A DNA stretch of 52,922 bases from an uncultured Prevotellaceae bacterium. Its GTDB lineage: Bacteria > Bacteroidota > Bacteroidia > Bacteroidales > Bacteroidaceae. This document shows positions 17,370-26,336 of this stretch, in pieces. How positions within the stretch are numbered: position 1 is the first letter of the stretch; each line of letters opens with the position of its first letter. The stretch is from NCBI GenBank assembly GCA_902776935.1, contig CACYRS010000012.1, positions 1 to 52,922 of the forward strand. Direction: 5' to 3'. The notes under the pieces are model-generated. The model searched no databases, was not told the origin of the DNA, and worked only from the letters and a program-made list of their open reading frames with translations. The position numbers were made by a program, and so were the translations under genes.

Positions 17370-17400
17370 TTGGTTTTTCGCTCACTTATTAGTACCTTTG
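17370..17400 (+). promoter_or_regulatory. Promoter of trpS
   Basis: TACCTTTG (17393-17400) with TTG at 17370-17372, 20 bases upstream. The leader to the trpS ATG is about 30 bases, with no attenuator-like structure. Confidence 0.8.
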
Positions 17401-17413
17401 CAGCCAAATTTGA

Positions 17414-18523
<1,110 letters not shown>

Positions 18524-18552
18524 ATTAATCCCCGCCACTGGCGGGGATTAAT
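18524..18552. terminator. Bidirectional terminator between trpS and trmD
   Basis: A 13-bp stem ATTAATCCCCGCC (18524-18536) pairs with 18540-18552 around the loop ACT. It starts immediately after the trpS stop codon, and its last base is part of the trmD stop codon. The core is nearly the same as the terminator at 1233-1254. Confidence 0.85.
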
Positions 18553-19226
18553 TATTTTAGTAAGTCGGGGCGGAGGCGGCGGGTACGCTCCATTGCCTGA
18601 TCGAGTTCCCACTCGCGGATCTTGGCCTCATTGCCGCTGAGGAGGATGTCGGGCACCTTCCAGCCCTTGTAGTCGGCAGGACGGGTATAGATGGGGGCTG
18701 CGAGGATGTCGTCCTGGAAACAGTCGGAGAGGGCACTCTGCTCGTCGCCGATGACACCGGGCACAACACGGACGATGGCGTCGGCTATCATCGCTGCAAC
18801 GAGTTCACCACCTGTGAGCACGAAGTCTCCGATAGATATCTCTTTAGTGATAAGATGGTCGCGAACACGTTGGTCGATGCCTTTATAGTGACCAGCGAGG
18901 ATAATCAGGTTACCTTTAAGTGAGAGTTCGTTGGCCATATGTTGGTCGAAACGATCCCCATCTGGTGAAGTAAAGATCACCTCATCGTAATCGCGCTCGG
19001 CTTTTAGGGTAGTGATACAACGGTCGATAGGTTCACACTGCATCACCATTCCGGCACTTCCGCCATAGGGGTAATCGTCAACACGGCGCCATTTGTCGAG
19101 GGTGTAGTCACGGAGGTTGTGCAGACGGATCTCTGCCAGTCCCTTCTTCTCTGCCCGAGCCAGTATGCTCTCGTGGACAAAACCCTCAAGCATCTCGGGT
19201 AACACTGATATAATGTCAATTCTCAT
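18552..19226 (-). CDS. trmD: tRNA (guanine-N1)-methyltransferase
   Basis: TrmD methylates G37 of tRNAs with GGN, CGG or CCG-type anticodon contexts, preventing +1 frameshifts. The SPOUT trefoil-knot signature is visible as GHYKGID and [15 protein letters not shown], and the N-terminal region has [11 protein letters not shown]. At 224 residues it is a normal length. It overlaps the upstream patatin gene by 4 bases and is the second gene of that operon. Confidence 0.97.
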   Translation of the reverse strand: MRIDIISVLPEMLEGFVHESILARAEKKGLAEIRLHNLRDYTLDKWRRVDDYPYGGSAGMVMQCEPIDRCITTLKAERDYDEVIFTSPDGDRFDQHMANELSLKGNLIILAGHYKGIDQRVRDHLITKEISIGDFVLTGGELVAAMIADAIVRVVPGVIGDEQSALSDCFQDDILAAPIYTRPADYKGWKVPDILLSGNEAKIREWELDQAMERTRRLRPDLLK

Positions 19227-20077
19227 ATATTCTTTTTTAAAAACTTCCTCATTTCATCCAACTTGCGTTCGCCCATCTCTCGGCCGATATTATAGACCCG
19301 CATCATCTCATCAGGGTCGTGGGAGATATGGCCGATGGGCAGTTTGGCGTCGGGACGGATGACAAGACAGCGCCCTTCGCGTTCGGCCTCACGTACATAT
19401 TCCAGTTGGCGGTTATACATCAGATGACGCTTGTCGAGAGCTTCAATCATATTAGGGTATTTCCGCAGGGCGATGCGCATAAGAGGCATCAGACGGTTGT
19501 GCTCCTTGACATATCCCTCGGGTTGGGTTAGGATGACGATATTACGATCATATCCGATGTGCTCGAAGAACTCCAGGGGGATAGAGTCGGCCACACCTCC
19601 GTCGAGCACCTTCTTACCTTCGAGCTCTATCACCTTCGAGGCCAGAGGCATTGAGGCTGAGGCCCGGATCCAGTCGTAGGTGAGATGTCCGCTCTTGTCG
19701 AGCCGCTTATATACGGCCTTGCCCGTCTCTACGTCAGTACATACGGCATAAAACGCCATCGGGTTTGCCTCGAAGGCCTTATCGTCGAAGATGTCGTATC
19801 GTGTGGGGATGATGTGATATCCGAACCTCGCGTTATACAGATCACCTGTCTTCCACCACGACTGCCAGCTGCAGTACCGTTTGTCACGCGCGAACCTTAT
19901 ATTATACCTTATAGCCCGACAGGGCTGTCTCGACTTGTAGTTGCACCCGAAAGCAGCACCCGCCGACACTCCCACCATACCGTCGAACCCGATGCCTGAC
20001 TCCATCATGACGTCGAGTATTCCTGCTGTGAAGAGACCGCGCATTGCTCCGCCCTCAAGTACAAGTCCTTTTTTCAT
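19223..20077 (-). CDS. Patatin-like phospholipase family protein
   Basis: This 284-residue protein has the patatin fold: oxyanion loop EGGAMRG (8-14), nucleophile elbow GVSAG (Ser38) and the catalytic aspartate in DGG (Asp159). It resembles YjjU/RssA-type cytoplasmic patatins; no signal peptide is seen. The start is ATG 20077, because the 7-codons-longer version begins with a TTG inside the -7 box (20096-20103). It precedes and overlaps trmD. Lipid acyl hydrolysis is the family activity; the substrate is unknown. Confidence 0.88.
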   Translation of the reverse strand: MKKGLVLEGGAMRGLFTAGILDVMMESGIGFDGMVGVSAGAAFGCNYKSRQPCRAIRYNIRFARDKRYCSWQSWWKTGDLYNARFGYHIIPTRYDIFDDKAFEANPMAFYAVCTDVETGKAVYKRLDKSGHLTYDWIRASASMPLASKVIELEGKKVLDGGVADSIPLEFFEHIGYDRNIVILTQPEGYVKEHNRLMPLMRIALRKYPNMIEALDKRHLMYNRQLEYVREAEREGRCLVIRPDAKLPIGHISHDPDEMMRVYNIGREMGERKLDEMRKFLKKNI

Positions 20078-20095
20078 CTTCTCAATTAATGAGTG

Positions 20096-20103
20096 CAAAA
20101 GTA
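20096..20103 (-). promoter_or_regulatory. -7 box of the patatin-trmD operon
   Basis: The minus strand reads TACTTTTG, 18 bases before the ATG at 20077, implying a very short leader. It excludes the longer start. Confidence 0.65.
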
Positions 20104-20123
20104 CAAAAAATAATCTGAAATGT

Positions 20124-20154
20124 TTGATAGATTCGAAAAATATTTGTAATTTTG
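20124..20154 (+). promoter_or_regulatory. Promoter of galE
   Basis: TAATTTTG (20147-20154) followed by CA, with TTG at 20124-20126, 20 bases upstream. It is divergent from the patatin promoter. Confidence 0.75.
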
Positions 20155-20189
20155 CAGAATATATATAAAACTATAACTTATTAGGAGAT

Positions 20190-21230
20190 ATGAAACAGAC
20201 AATTCTGGTAACAGGTGGTACAGGCTTTATCGGCAGCCATACTACAGTAGAGCTTCAGGAAGCAGGTTATGAGGTAGTGATTATTGACAACCTCTCAAAT
20301 TCAAACGCAAATGTCGTTGACGGCATTGAGAAGATTACGGGCATCCGTCCTGCCTTCGAGAAAGTTGACTGTTGCGATATGGAGGCTCTTGAAGGAGTAT
20401 TCAAGAAGTATCCGAAGATTGAGGGAATCATCCATTTCGCTGCATCAAAGGCTGTGGGCGAGAGTGTGGAGAAGCCTCTGCTCTATTATCGTAATAATCT
20501 GACCAGCCTGATCAATCTGCTGGAGCTGATGCCGAAGTACGACGTGAAGGGTATCATCTTCTCTTCAAGCTGTACTGTTTACGGTCAGCCTACACAGGAG
20601 AATCTCCCTGTTACCGAGAATGCTCCTATCCAGAAGGCAATGTCGCCTTACGGCAACACAAAGCAGATCAACGAGGAGATCATTCAGGACTATATCCACT
20701 CAGGTGCTCCTATCAAGTCGATCATCCTGAGATACTTCAATCCTATCGGTGCCCATCCTACAGCACTCATCGGTGAGTTGCCTAACGGTGTGCCCATGAA
20801 CCTTATTCCTTTCGTGACTCAGACGGCGATGGGTATTCGCGAGCAGCTGAAGATCTTCGGCAACGACTACAACACACCGGACAAGACATGTATCCGCGAC
20901 TATATCTATGTGGTAGATCTGGCAAAGGCTCACGTGAAGGCTATGGAACGTGTGCTCGACAAGCCTGAGACAGATGCTGTGGAGGTATTCAATATCGGAA
21001 CGGGTAGGGGACTTTCTACTCTTGAGGTAGTTGAAGGATTCGAGAAGGCAACAGGTGTGAAGGTTAACTGGACCTATGCTCCACGTCGCGAGGGCGATAT
21101 TGAGCAGGTATGGGGTAATGTGGATAAGGCCAATAAGGTGTTAGGCTGGAAGGCTGATACTCCTACAGAGGAAGTGCTGAAGAGCGCTTGGGAATGGCAG
21201 AAGAAACTTCGCGAAAACGGAATACAGTAA
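20190..21230 (+). CDS. galE: UDP-glucose 4-epimerase
   Basis: This extended short-chain dehydrogenase interconverts UDP-glucose and UDP-galactose for surface polysaccharides and galactose use. The NAD-binding motif is TGGTGFIGS (8-16). The active site is SSSCTVYG (Ser125-127) with Tyr154-x3-Lys158 (SPYGNTK). The C-terminal ARREGD-like stretch reads APRREGDIEQVW, typical of GalE. The 346-residue length fits. It is monocistronic with its own promoter and a terminator shared with ispE. The specificity (UDP-glucose versus UDP-GlcNAc) is by family resemblance only. Confidence 0.92.
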   Translation: MKQTILVTGGTGFIGSHTTVELQEAGYEVVIIDNLSNSNANVVDGIEKITGIRPAFEKVDCCDMEALEGVFKKYPKIEGIIHFAASKAVGESVEKPLLYYRNNLTSLINLLELMPKYDVKGIIFSSSCTVYGQPTQENLPVTENAPIQKAMSPYGNTKQINEEIIQDYIHSGAPIKSIILRYFNPIGAHPTALIGELPNGVPMNLIPFVTQTAMGIREQLKIFGNDYNTPDKTCIRDYIYVVDLAKAHVKAMERVLDKPETDAVEVFNIGTGRGLSTLEVVEGFEKATGVKVNWTYAPRREGDIEQVWGNVDKANKVLGWKADTPTEEVLKSAWEWQKKLRENGIQ

Positions 21231-21235
21231 TAAAT

Positions 21236-21265
21236 AATAATCCCGCTCAAGTGAGCGGGATTATT
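21236..21265. terminator. Bidirectional terminator between galE and ispE
   Basis: The stem AATAATCCCGCTC (21236-21248) pairs with 21253-21265, with an AAGT loop and TGTTTT after it. The 3' half of the hairpin lies inside the end of the ispE coding sequence. Confidence 0.8.
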
Positions 21266-22083
21266 GTTTTGAAGGTGCCTTTGGCATCGAAACAATTGAG
21301 GTCTACGGGCTGGTGGAAGAGACCGAAAAGTGAAGACCCGGAACCGGACATAGCTGCATAAGTAGCGCCTAGTTCGTAGAGTTTATCTTTTATGGCTCCT
21401 ATCTCAGGATGAAGGGTGAAGACGCTCTTTTCAAAATCGTTAGTGAGCAGGCCCCTCCATTTCTCTACCGGCTGCATCACTATATCCCGGCAGCAAACCT
21501 CTGGATGTTGTGGAGTGATGAGCGAGAATGCCTCCTTTGTTGGTACAGGGATATCTGGGCGCACAACAGCAAGATACCATCCGCTGAGACTCAGATTTAA
21601 TGGTTCAAGTTTCTCTCCAATACCTTCTGCAAAACAAGGCTCGTTGAGAATGAAGAACGGGCAGTCAGCACCAAGACGTGCGGCATAGTCGATCATCTGT
21701 TGGTTGGTGAGCCCGAGACCGAACATATCGTTGAGCAGAGTTATCATAAATCCGCAATCGCTCGAGCCTCCGCCCATTCCGGCTTGAGTGGGTATACCTT
21801 TATAAAGATGTGCGTGTATACGGGGTAGGTCGGGGAAGTATTCCTTCAGGAGCTTATAGGCCCTTACCACAAGGTTGCGCTGTTCATCGCCGTCGATGTG
21901 GATATTGGTAACCTTAAGGTCGCAGTCGACATCGGAGGGGAAGTCCTTATGCATCTCGAACACCTCGAGTGCGTCACATATCTGAACAGGGTAGAAGACA
22001 GTCTCGAGGTTGTGATAACCGTCGGGTCTCTTTTCTACTACGTTGAGCCCAAGGTTGATTTTTGCTATCGGAAATGTTATCAT
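21247..22083 (-). CDS. ispE: 4-diphosphocytidyl-2-C-methyl-D-erythritol kinase
   Basis: IspE phosphorylates CDP-methylerythritol in the MEP route to isoprenoids. The GHMP kinase fold is clear: Lys8 in PIAKINLGL, the ATP loop GIPTQAGMGGGSSDC (about 96-110) and the catalytic Asp in LGADCPFF. Motif 3 is seen near AAMSGSGSSLFG. At 278 residues it is typical. The ATG at 22083 starts right at the conserved ITFPIAKIN, yet lies only 4 bases after the -7 box, so the mRNA is probably leaderless or nearly so. Confidence 0.95.
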   Translation of the reverse strand: MITFPIAKINLGLNVVEKRPDGYHNLETVFYPVQICDALEVFEMHKDFPSDVDCDLKVTNIHIDGDEQRNLVVRAYKLLKEYFPDLPRIHAHLYKGIPTQAGMGGGSSDCGFMITLLNDMFGLGLTNQQMIDYAARLGADCPFFILNEPCFAEGIGEKLEPLNLSLSGWYLAVVRPDIPVPTKEAFSLITPQHPEVCCRDIVMQPVEKWRGLLTNDFEKSVFTLHPEIGAIKDKLYELGATYAAMSGSGSSLFGLFHQPVDLNCFDAKGTFKTIIPLT

Positions 22084-22087
22084 GCTG

Positions 22088-22095
22088 CAAAATTA
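22088..22095 (-). promoter_or_regulatory. -7 box of ispE, almost touching the start codon
   Basis: The minus strand reads TAATTTTGCAGC directly before ATG, so transcription would begin at or within a few bases of the start codon. Confidence 0.6.
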
Positions 22096-22129
22096 CTAAA
22101 AATAATTCTAAATAAAAGATATTTTTATC

Positions 22130-22158
22130 TTGTTTTTGGATGTAGTTCATTAACTTTG
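22130..22158 (+). promoter_or_regulatory. Promoter of the OmpA-type lipoprotein and dnaB
   Basis: TAACTTTG (22151-22158) followed by CAAC, with TTG at 22130-22132, 18 bases upstream. The leader to ATG 22191 is about 27 bases. Confidence 0.7.
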
Positions 22159-22190
22159 CAACAAATTTGTGTTTATTAAAAAGTAAAAGT

Positions 22191-23048
22191 ATGAAAAAGA
22201 ATGTATTTTTGTTTGCTATGGCAGCTGCTCTGATGATGACCAGCTGTGCAAGTAAGAAAGAGTTGCAGAACTGTCAGACAGAGAATAAGTCGCTCACGGA
22301 GAAATTGCAGGATGCACGTGAGGATCTCGCCTCAAAGAATGCACGTATCGCAAGCCTTGAGGAACAGCAGAGGGGTATGCAGCAGATGCTTAAGGCTGCA
22401 GAAGATAAGTATGCCAAGTTGCAGGAGTCGCTCGACAAGAGTCTGACCAATGCATCACAGAATAATGTATCTATCGATAAACTCGTGGATCAGATCAATG
22501 AGTCGAACCAGTATATCCGTCATCTCGTAGAGGTGAAGTCAAAGAGCGACTCTCTGAATCTGGTTCTAACTAACAACCTTACCCGTTCGCTTTCTAAGGA
22601 GGAACTGAAGGAGGTTGACGTTCAGGTACTCAAAGGTGTTGTATATATTTCTTTGGCAGACAATATGCTCTATAAGAGTGGTTCTTACGAAATCAATGCC
22701 CGTGCTGCAGAGACTCTCTCAAAGATTGCAAAGATTATCAAGGACTATAAGGATTACGACGTGCTGATTGAGGGTAATACCGACAATGTGCCCATAAAGA
22801 AACAGAACATCCGTAACAACTGGGACCTATCTACACTTCGTGCATCAAGTGTTGTTCAGGCTCTGCAGAACGATTATGGTGTAGATCCTAAGCGTCTGAC
22901 AGCAGGTGGTCGTGGTGAGTATAATCCTATTGCCAGCAACGACACAGAGGTAGGCAAACAGCGTAACCGTCGTACACAGATCATCATCACTCCTAAACTC
23001 GACGAGTTTATGGATCTTATCGGTCAGGCTCCTGATAGCGAGAAATAA
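22191..23048 (+). CDS. OmpA-family peptidoglycan-binding lipoprotein with coiled coil
   Basis: This 285-residue envelope protein starts with a lipoprotein signal peptide ending in LMMTSC (lipidated Cys19). Residues about 25-125 form a long charged coiled coil (LTEKLQDAREDL, ARIASLEEQQ). Residues about 160-275 are an OmpA C-terminal domain with NTDNVPIK, NWDLSTLRA and QRNRRTQI, which binds diaminopimelate in peptidoglycan. It should tether the outer membrane to the cell wall. ATG 22191 is chosen because it begins the signal peptide; an upstream in-frame TTG adds 8 residues with no hydrophobic character. It lies 4 bases before dnaB, an unusual partner. Confidence 0.9.
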   Translation: MKKNVFLFAMAAALMMTSCASKKELQNCQTENKSLTEKLQDAREDLASKNARIASLEEQQRGMQQMLKAAEDKYAKLQESLDKSLTNASQNNVSIDKLVDQINESNQYIRHLVEVKSKSDSLNLVLTNNLTRSLSKEELKEVDVQVLKGVVYISLADNMLYKSGSYEINARAAETLSKIAKIIKDYKDYDVLIEGNTDNVPIKKQNIRNNWDLSTLRASSVVQALQNDYGVDPKRLTAGGRGEYNPIASNDTEVGKQRNRRTQIIITPKLDEFMDLIGQAPDSEK

Positions 23049-23052
23049 TTCG

Positions 23053-24597
23053 ATGGCAGAACAAGAAAACAACAGCCGTAGACGAAGCCGCAGGCCACAG
23101 CCTGTGGATAACACATACGGACATCTTCAGCCACAGGCTCTCGATGTGGAGAAGGCTGTGCTGGGAGCTCTGATGATAGATAAGGATGCTTATGCTATTG
23201 TCTGTGAGATGCTCTATCCAGAGAGTTTCTATGAGCCTCGTAACCAGATGGTGTATGCTGCAATAAGAGACCTTTCGATGGCAGAGAAGCCTGTGGATAT
23301 GCTTACCGTTGCAGACCGTTTGGCAAAAGAGGGACATCTCGAGGAGGTTGGCGGTCCGGCATACATCATGGAACTGACGTCGAGAGTTGCTTCGTCGGCA
23401 AACATTGAGTATCATGCCAACATCATTGCTCAGAAATTCCTTGCACGTCAGCTGATATCATTCGCGAGTGTCGTCGAGACAAAGGCATTTGATGAGACAA
23501 CAGATATCGAGGACGTGATGCAGGAGGCGGAGAACTCCCTCTTTGAGTTGAGTCAGAGGAACATGAAGAAAGATTATACTCATGTGAATCCTGTTATCAA
23601 ACAGGCACTTGATGTAATCTCTAAGGCTGCACAGAACACAGACGGACTGACAGGTGTTCCTACAGGTTATCATAAGCTCGACGACATTACATCTGGATGG
23701 CAGGCATCCGACCTTGTTATTATAGCTGGTCGTCCGGCTATGGGTAAGACCTCTTTCGCACTGTCTATGGCAAAGAATATCGCTGCAGACTATAATGTCC
23801 CGATGGCGTTCTTTTCGCTTGAAATGTCGAACGTGCAGCTCGTAAACCGACTGATATCGAATGTCTGTGAGATTCAGGGTTCTAAGATTCTTAACGGTCA
23901 GCTGCATCAGGACGAGTGGGAGAGACTCGACAAACGAATCAATGGACTTATGGATGCACCGTTGTATATTGACGATACTCCAGGTCTGTCGGTCTTTGAA
24001 CTTCGTACTAAAGCCCGTAGGCTGGTTCGTGAACATGGGGTGAAGATAATAATGATTGACTATCTTCAGCTGATGAATGCCAATGGAATGCGATTCAGCA
24101 GTCGTCAGGAAGAGGTGTCAACGATATCCCGTTCGCTGAAGGGTCTTGCTAAGGAACTCGATGTGCCCATCCTTGCCCTGAGTCAGTTGAATCGTGGTGT
24201 TGAGAGTCGTGAGGGCCTGGAAGGAAAACGTCCTCAGCTCTCTGACCTCCGTGAGTCGGGAGCTATTGAGCAGGATGCCGATATGGTACTTTTTGTTCAT
24301 CGTCCTGAGTATTATCATATCTATCAGGATGATAATGGCAGAGACCTTCATGGTATGGCGCAGATCATTATAGCCAAGCATCGTAAGGGTGCTACAGGAG
24401 ATGTGCTTCTTACTTTCCGAGGAGAATACACCCGTTTTGAGAATCCTGACGAGGGACTACTCAAACCCGTCGATTCAGGAGGTGAGATAGTGGGCTCGAG
24501 GATTAACGGAAACAATCAGCCGCCAGCCGACAATGGATATGATCCATTCGCTAATATCCAGGCTCCACCATCAGGTGATGGTCCGTTACCCTTCTAA
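23053..24597 (+). CDS. dnaB: Replicative DNA helicase
   Basis: DnaB is the hexameric helicase that unwinds DNA at the replication fork. The N-terminal primase-interacting domain spans about 27-130 (PQALDVEKAVLGALM). The RecA-like ATPase domain has Walker A AGRPAMGKTSFAL (225-237), Walker B IIMIDYLQLM and the SQLNRGVE/DLRESGAIEQDAD motifs. The 514-residue length is typical for the phylum, with a basic N-terminus and an acidic, proline-rich tail ending DGPLPF. That ending resembles a short SSB-type tip, which may be chance. No intein is present. Confidence 0.97.
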   Translation: MAEQENNSRRRSRRPQPVDNTYGHLQPQALDVEKAVLGALMIDKDAYAIVCEMLYPESFYEPRNQMVYAAIRDLSMAEKPVDMLTVADRLAKEGHLEEVGGPAYIMELTSRVASSANIEYHANIIAQKFLARQLISFASVVETKAFDETTDIEDVMQEAENSLFELSQRNMKKDYTHVNPVIKQALDVISKAAQNTDGLTGVPTGYHKLDDITSGWQASDLVIIAGRPAMGKTSFALSMAKNIAADYNVPMAFFSLEMSNVQLVNRLISNVCEIQGSKILNGQLHQDEWERLDKRINGLMDAPLYIDDTPGLSVFELRTKARRLVREHGVKIIMIDYLQLMNANGMRFSSRQEEVSTISRSLKGLAKELDVPILALSQLNRGVESREGLEGKRPQLSDLRESGAIEQDADMVLFVHRPEYYHIYQDDNGRDLHGMAQIIIAKHRKGATGDVLLTFRGEYTRFENPDEGLLKPVDSGGEIVGSRINGNNQPPADNGYDPFANIQAPPSGDGPLPF

Positions 24598-24598
24598 G

Positions 24599-24638
24599 AA
24601 ATATAAATAGGTTGCTGATTAGCAACCTATTTATATTT
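24599..24638. terminator. Bidirectional terminator between dnaB and the HtrA/TPR gene
   Basis: An 18-bp perfect stem (24599-24616 with 24621-24638) and a GATT loop, with AAATATAAATAGG on one arm. The stop codon of the minus-strand gene (24627-24629) lies within the 3' arm. Confidence 0.85.
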
Positions 24639-26321
24639 CTGTATTAATCCTTCAGCCTGAGGGTCGCCTAAGTCTTTGGCTTTCTGAAGATTGGGAATAC
24701 CGTTCTTCTTGTCGCCCTTCAGACATTGTGCAAGACCCTTGAAGAGATATCCGTCGCTGCCCTGAGGTTCAATAGAGATACACTCTTCTGCTGTTGAGAT
24801 AGCCTCATCATACTGACCTACACGAATATGCAGTGATGCTTTCTCTGCATGATAGAGTGTCTCCTTGGGCTCCATCGTTACGGCTTTAGTGAGGTCGTTG
24901 AGTGCCTGTTGGTAAAGACGTCCTTCTATCTCAGCCTGACTGCGGATATAATAGAATCGGGCATTGACCTGTGTAGCCATCAGTTGTTCGTAGTCGTTGA
25001 GGTCGTTGACGGCATCACGATATTTCCTTGCATCGATACGGGCATTGGCTCTTGCCCAGAGATATGGGGCTGCCTGTTTAAGATAGGGTTTGTTGAATGT
25101 GGCCATCGTGCTATCTAAAAGAGCCAGCATCGCTGCAGTGTCTTTCTGCATCTCCCTGCATCGGGCTGCAGCATACCACATTTCTGCCTTATCCATATTG
25201 GTCTTCGTCAACTCAGTGAAGACGGTATAAGCATCATTGTATTTCTTTTGTGCGAAAAGGATGTTACCCTCCACTTGACGGTAGGCTGGCTGAAGGTTGA
25301 TGCTGTTAGCTTCACGTATCAGAGCCAGAGCCTTGTCGAGACTCCATTTCTCATAGCTCTTGTCTTCCTGGAATATTTCCTTCTGATAAATCATTCTTGC
25401 GTAGTTGAAGAGTACATCATCTTTGTTTGAGGCAACCTTCAGTGCCTGTTCCATATCGCTCTCTGCCTTTGCGAAATCACCGGCAGCAGTTGATAACTGG
25501 GCACGGTAGATAAATCCGTCGGGAGCATTGGGGAACTTCTGGATAAAGTCGTTAACCAGGGCTACGTATGTGACAGAATCTGTCTGAGAGCTGGCCATAT
25601 AGATATAAAGATTTGCCTCGGAGAGTGTTGCAGGCAGGTCTTTCTTTATTAGTGTCATCTTCAGAGTAGGATCATTTATGCTGAGACCTGATATCTTAAG
25701 AGAGTCGGCAAAGAGTGCACTTACGGCATAGCTCAGGGAGTCTTTCGAAGAGGCTGGTTGTTGCATGAGACCTAAGGCCTCTCCAACTTCGTTAAGAAGG
25801 GGACAGCTGACGGCATTCTCTGGAGTCTGCATCGCTACTGTATAGTATGCGTATTTACCCTGGAATGTTTCCGCCTTACGGATATGACCACTCTTGAGAT
25901 TCTTTGTGTCACGGAAGGGCAGAAGCCATGTGTTGCTGCCTACAGGCGAGATGTTGCTTGCTACTGTCAGTGGTTGACTCTTTGATGCATTCACACGGAA
26001 CTTAACGATATCATACATATCATTTGCTCCTAAGATGCAGTCTACTGTCATCTCCTTTCCTGAGGCGTCGATGACAACAGCTCTTGACGCCCCCTTGAAA
26101 GGCGAGAAATTACTTATCGCTTCACCGTTTGTCCCAATGAAGAATCCGTTGGTGCTACCGATAAGAGATCCGTCTTTAGAGAATGTCTTAACGGTAAAAA
26201 CGGATTTTGATGCTTTCTTTACCCATGATGGCTGGGCATATAATGGTAGAAAAGAAAAAAAGAATAGAAGTAAAACTCCAATTACCCTCCTTTGTACCTT
26301 ATTAAAATTTTCTGTTCTCAT
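24627..26321 (-). CDS. Secreted TPR protein with degenerate trypsin/HtrA-like domain
   Basis: This 564-residue protein has a signal peptide (about 12-29, VIGVLLLFFFSFLPLYAQ). Residues about 35-190 look like an HtrA-type protease domain: TNGFFIGTNGEAISN, then DASGKEMTVDCILGANDMYDIVKF, then CPLLNEVGEALGLM. The catalytic His position reads NF (71-72), the Asp may survive (Asp104), and the Ser position is Val171, so it should be inactive. Residues about 230-560 are tetratricopeptide repeats (for example ALNDLTKAVTMEPKETLYHAEKA). It is the last gene of the dnaN operon. A periplasmic scaffold or sensor is a reasonable guess; function is unknown. Confidence 0.75.
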   Translation of the reverse strand: MRTENFNKVQRRVIGVLLLFFFSFLPLYAQPSWVKKASKSVFTVKTFSKDGSLIGSTNGFFIGTNGEAISNFSPFKGASRAVVIDASGKEMTVDCILGANDMYDIVKFRVNASKSQPLTVASNISPVGSNTWLLPFRDTKNLKSGHIRKAETFQGKYAYYTVAMQTPENAVSCPLLNEVGEALGLMQQPASSKDSLSYAVSALFADSLKISGLSINDPTLKMTLIKKDLPATLSEANLYIYMASSQTDSVTYVALVNDFIQKFPNAPDGFIYRAQLSTAAGDFAKAESDMEQALKVASNKDDVLFNYARMIYQKEIFQEDKSYEKWSLDKALALIREANSINLQPAYRQVEGNILFAQKKYNDAYTVFTELTKTNMDKAEMWYAAARCREMQKDTAAMLALLDSTMATFNKPYLKQAAPYLWARANARIDARKYRDAVNDLNDYEQLMATQVNARFYYIRSQAEIEGRLYQQALNDLTKAVTMEPKETLYHAEKASLHIRVGQYDEAISTAEECISIEPQGSDGYLFKGLAQCLKGDKKNGIPNLQKAKDLGDPQAEGLIQKYK

Positions 26322-26336
26322 ATATTTTTTACCTTT

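Noticed and set aside
23053-24597. Intein or frameshift in dnaB
   Set aside because: The Walker A and B regions are uninterrupted and the length is normal.
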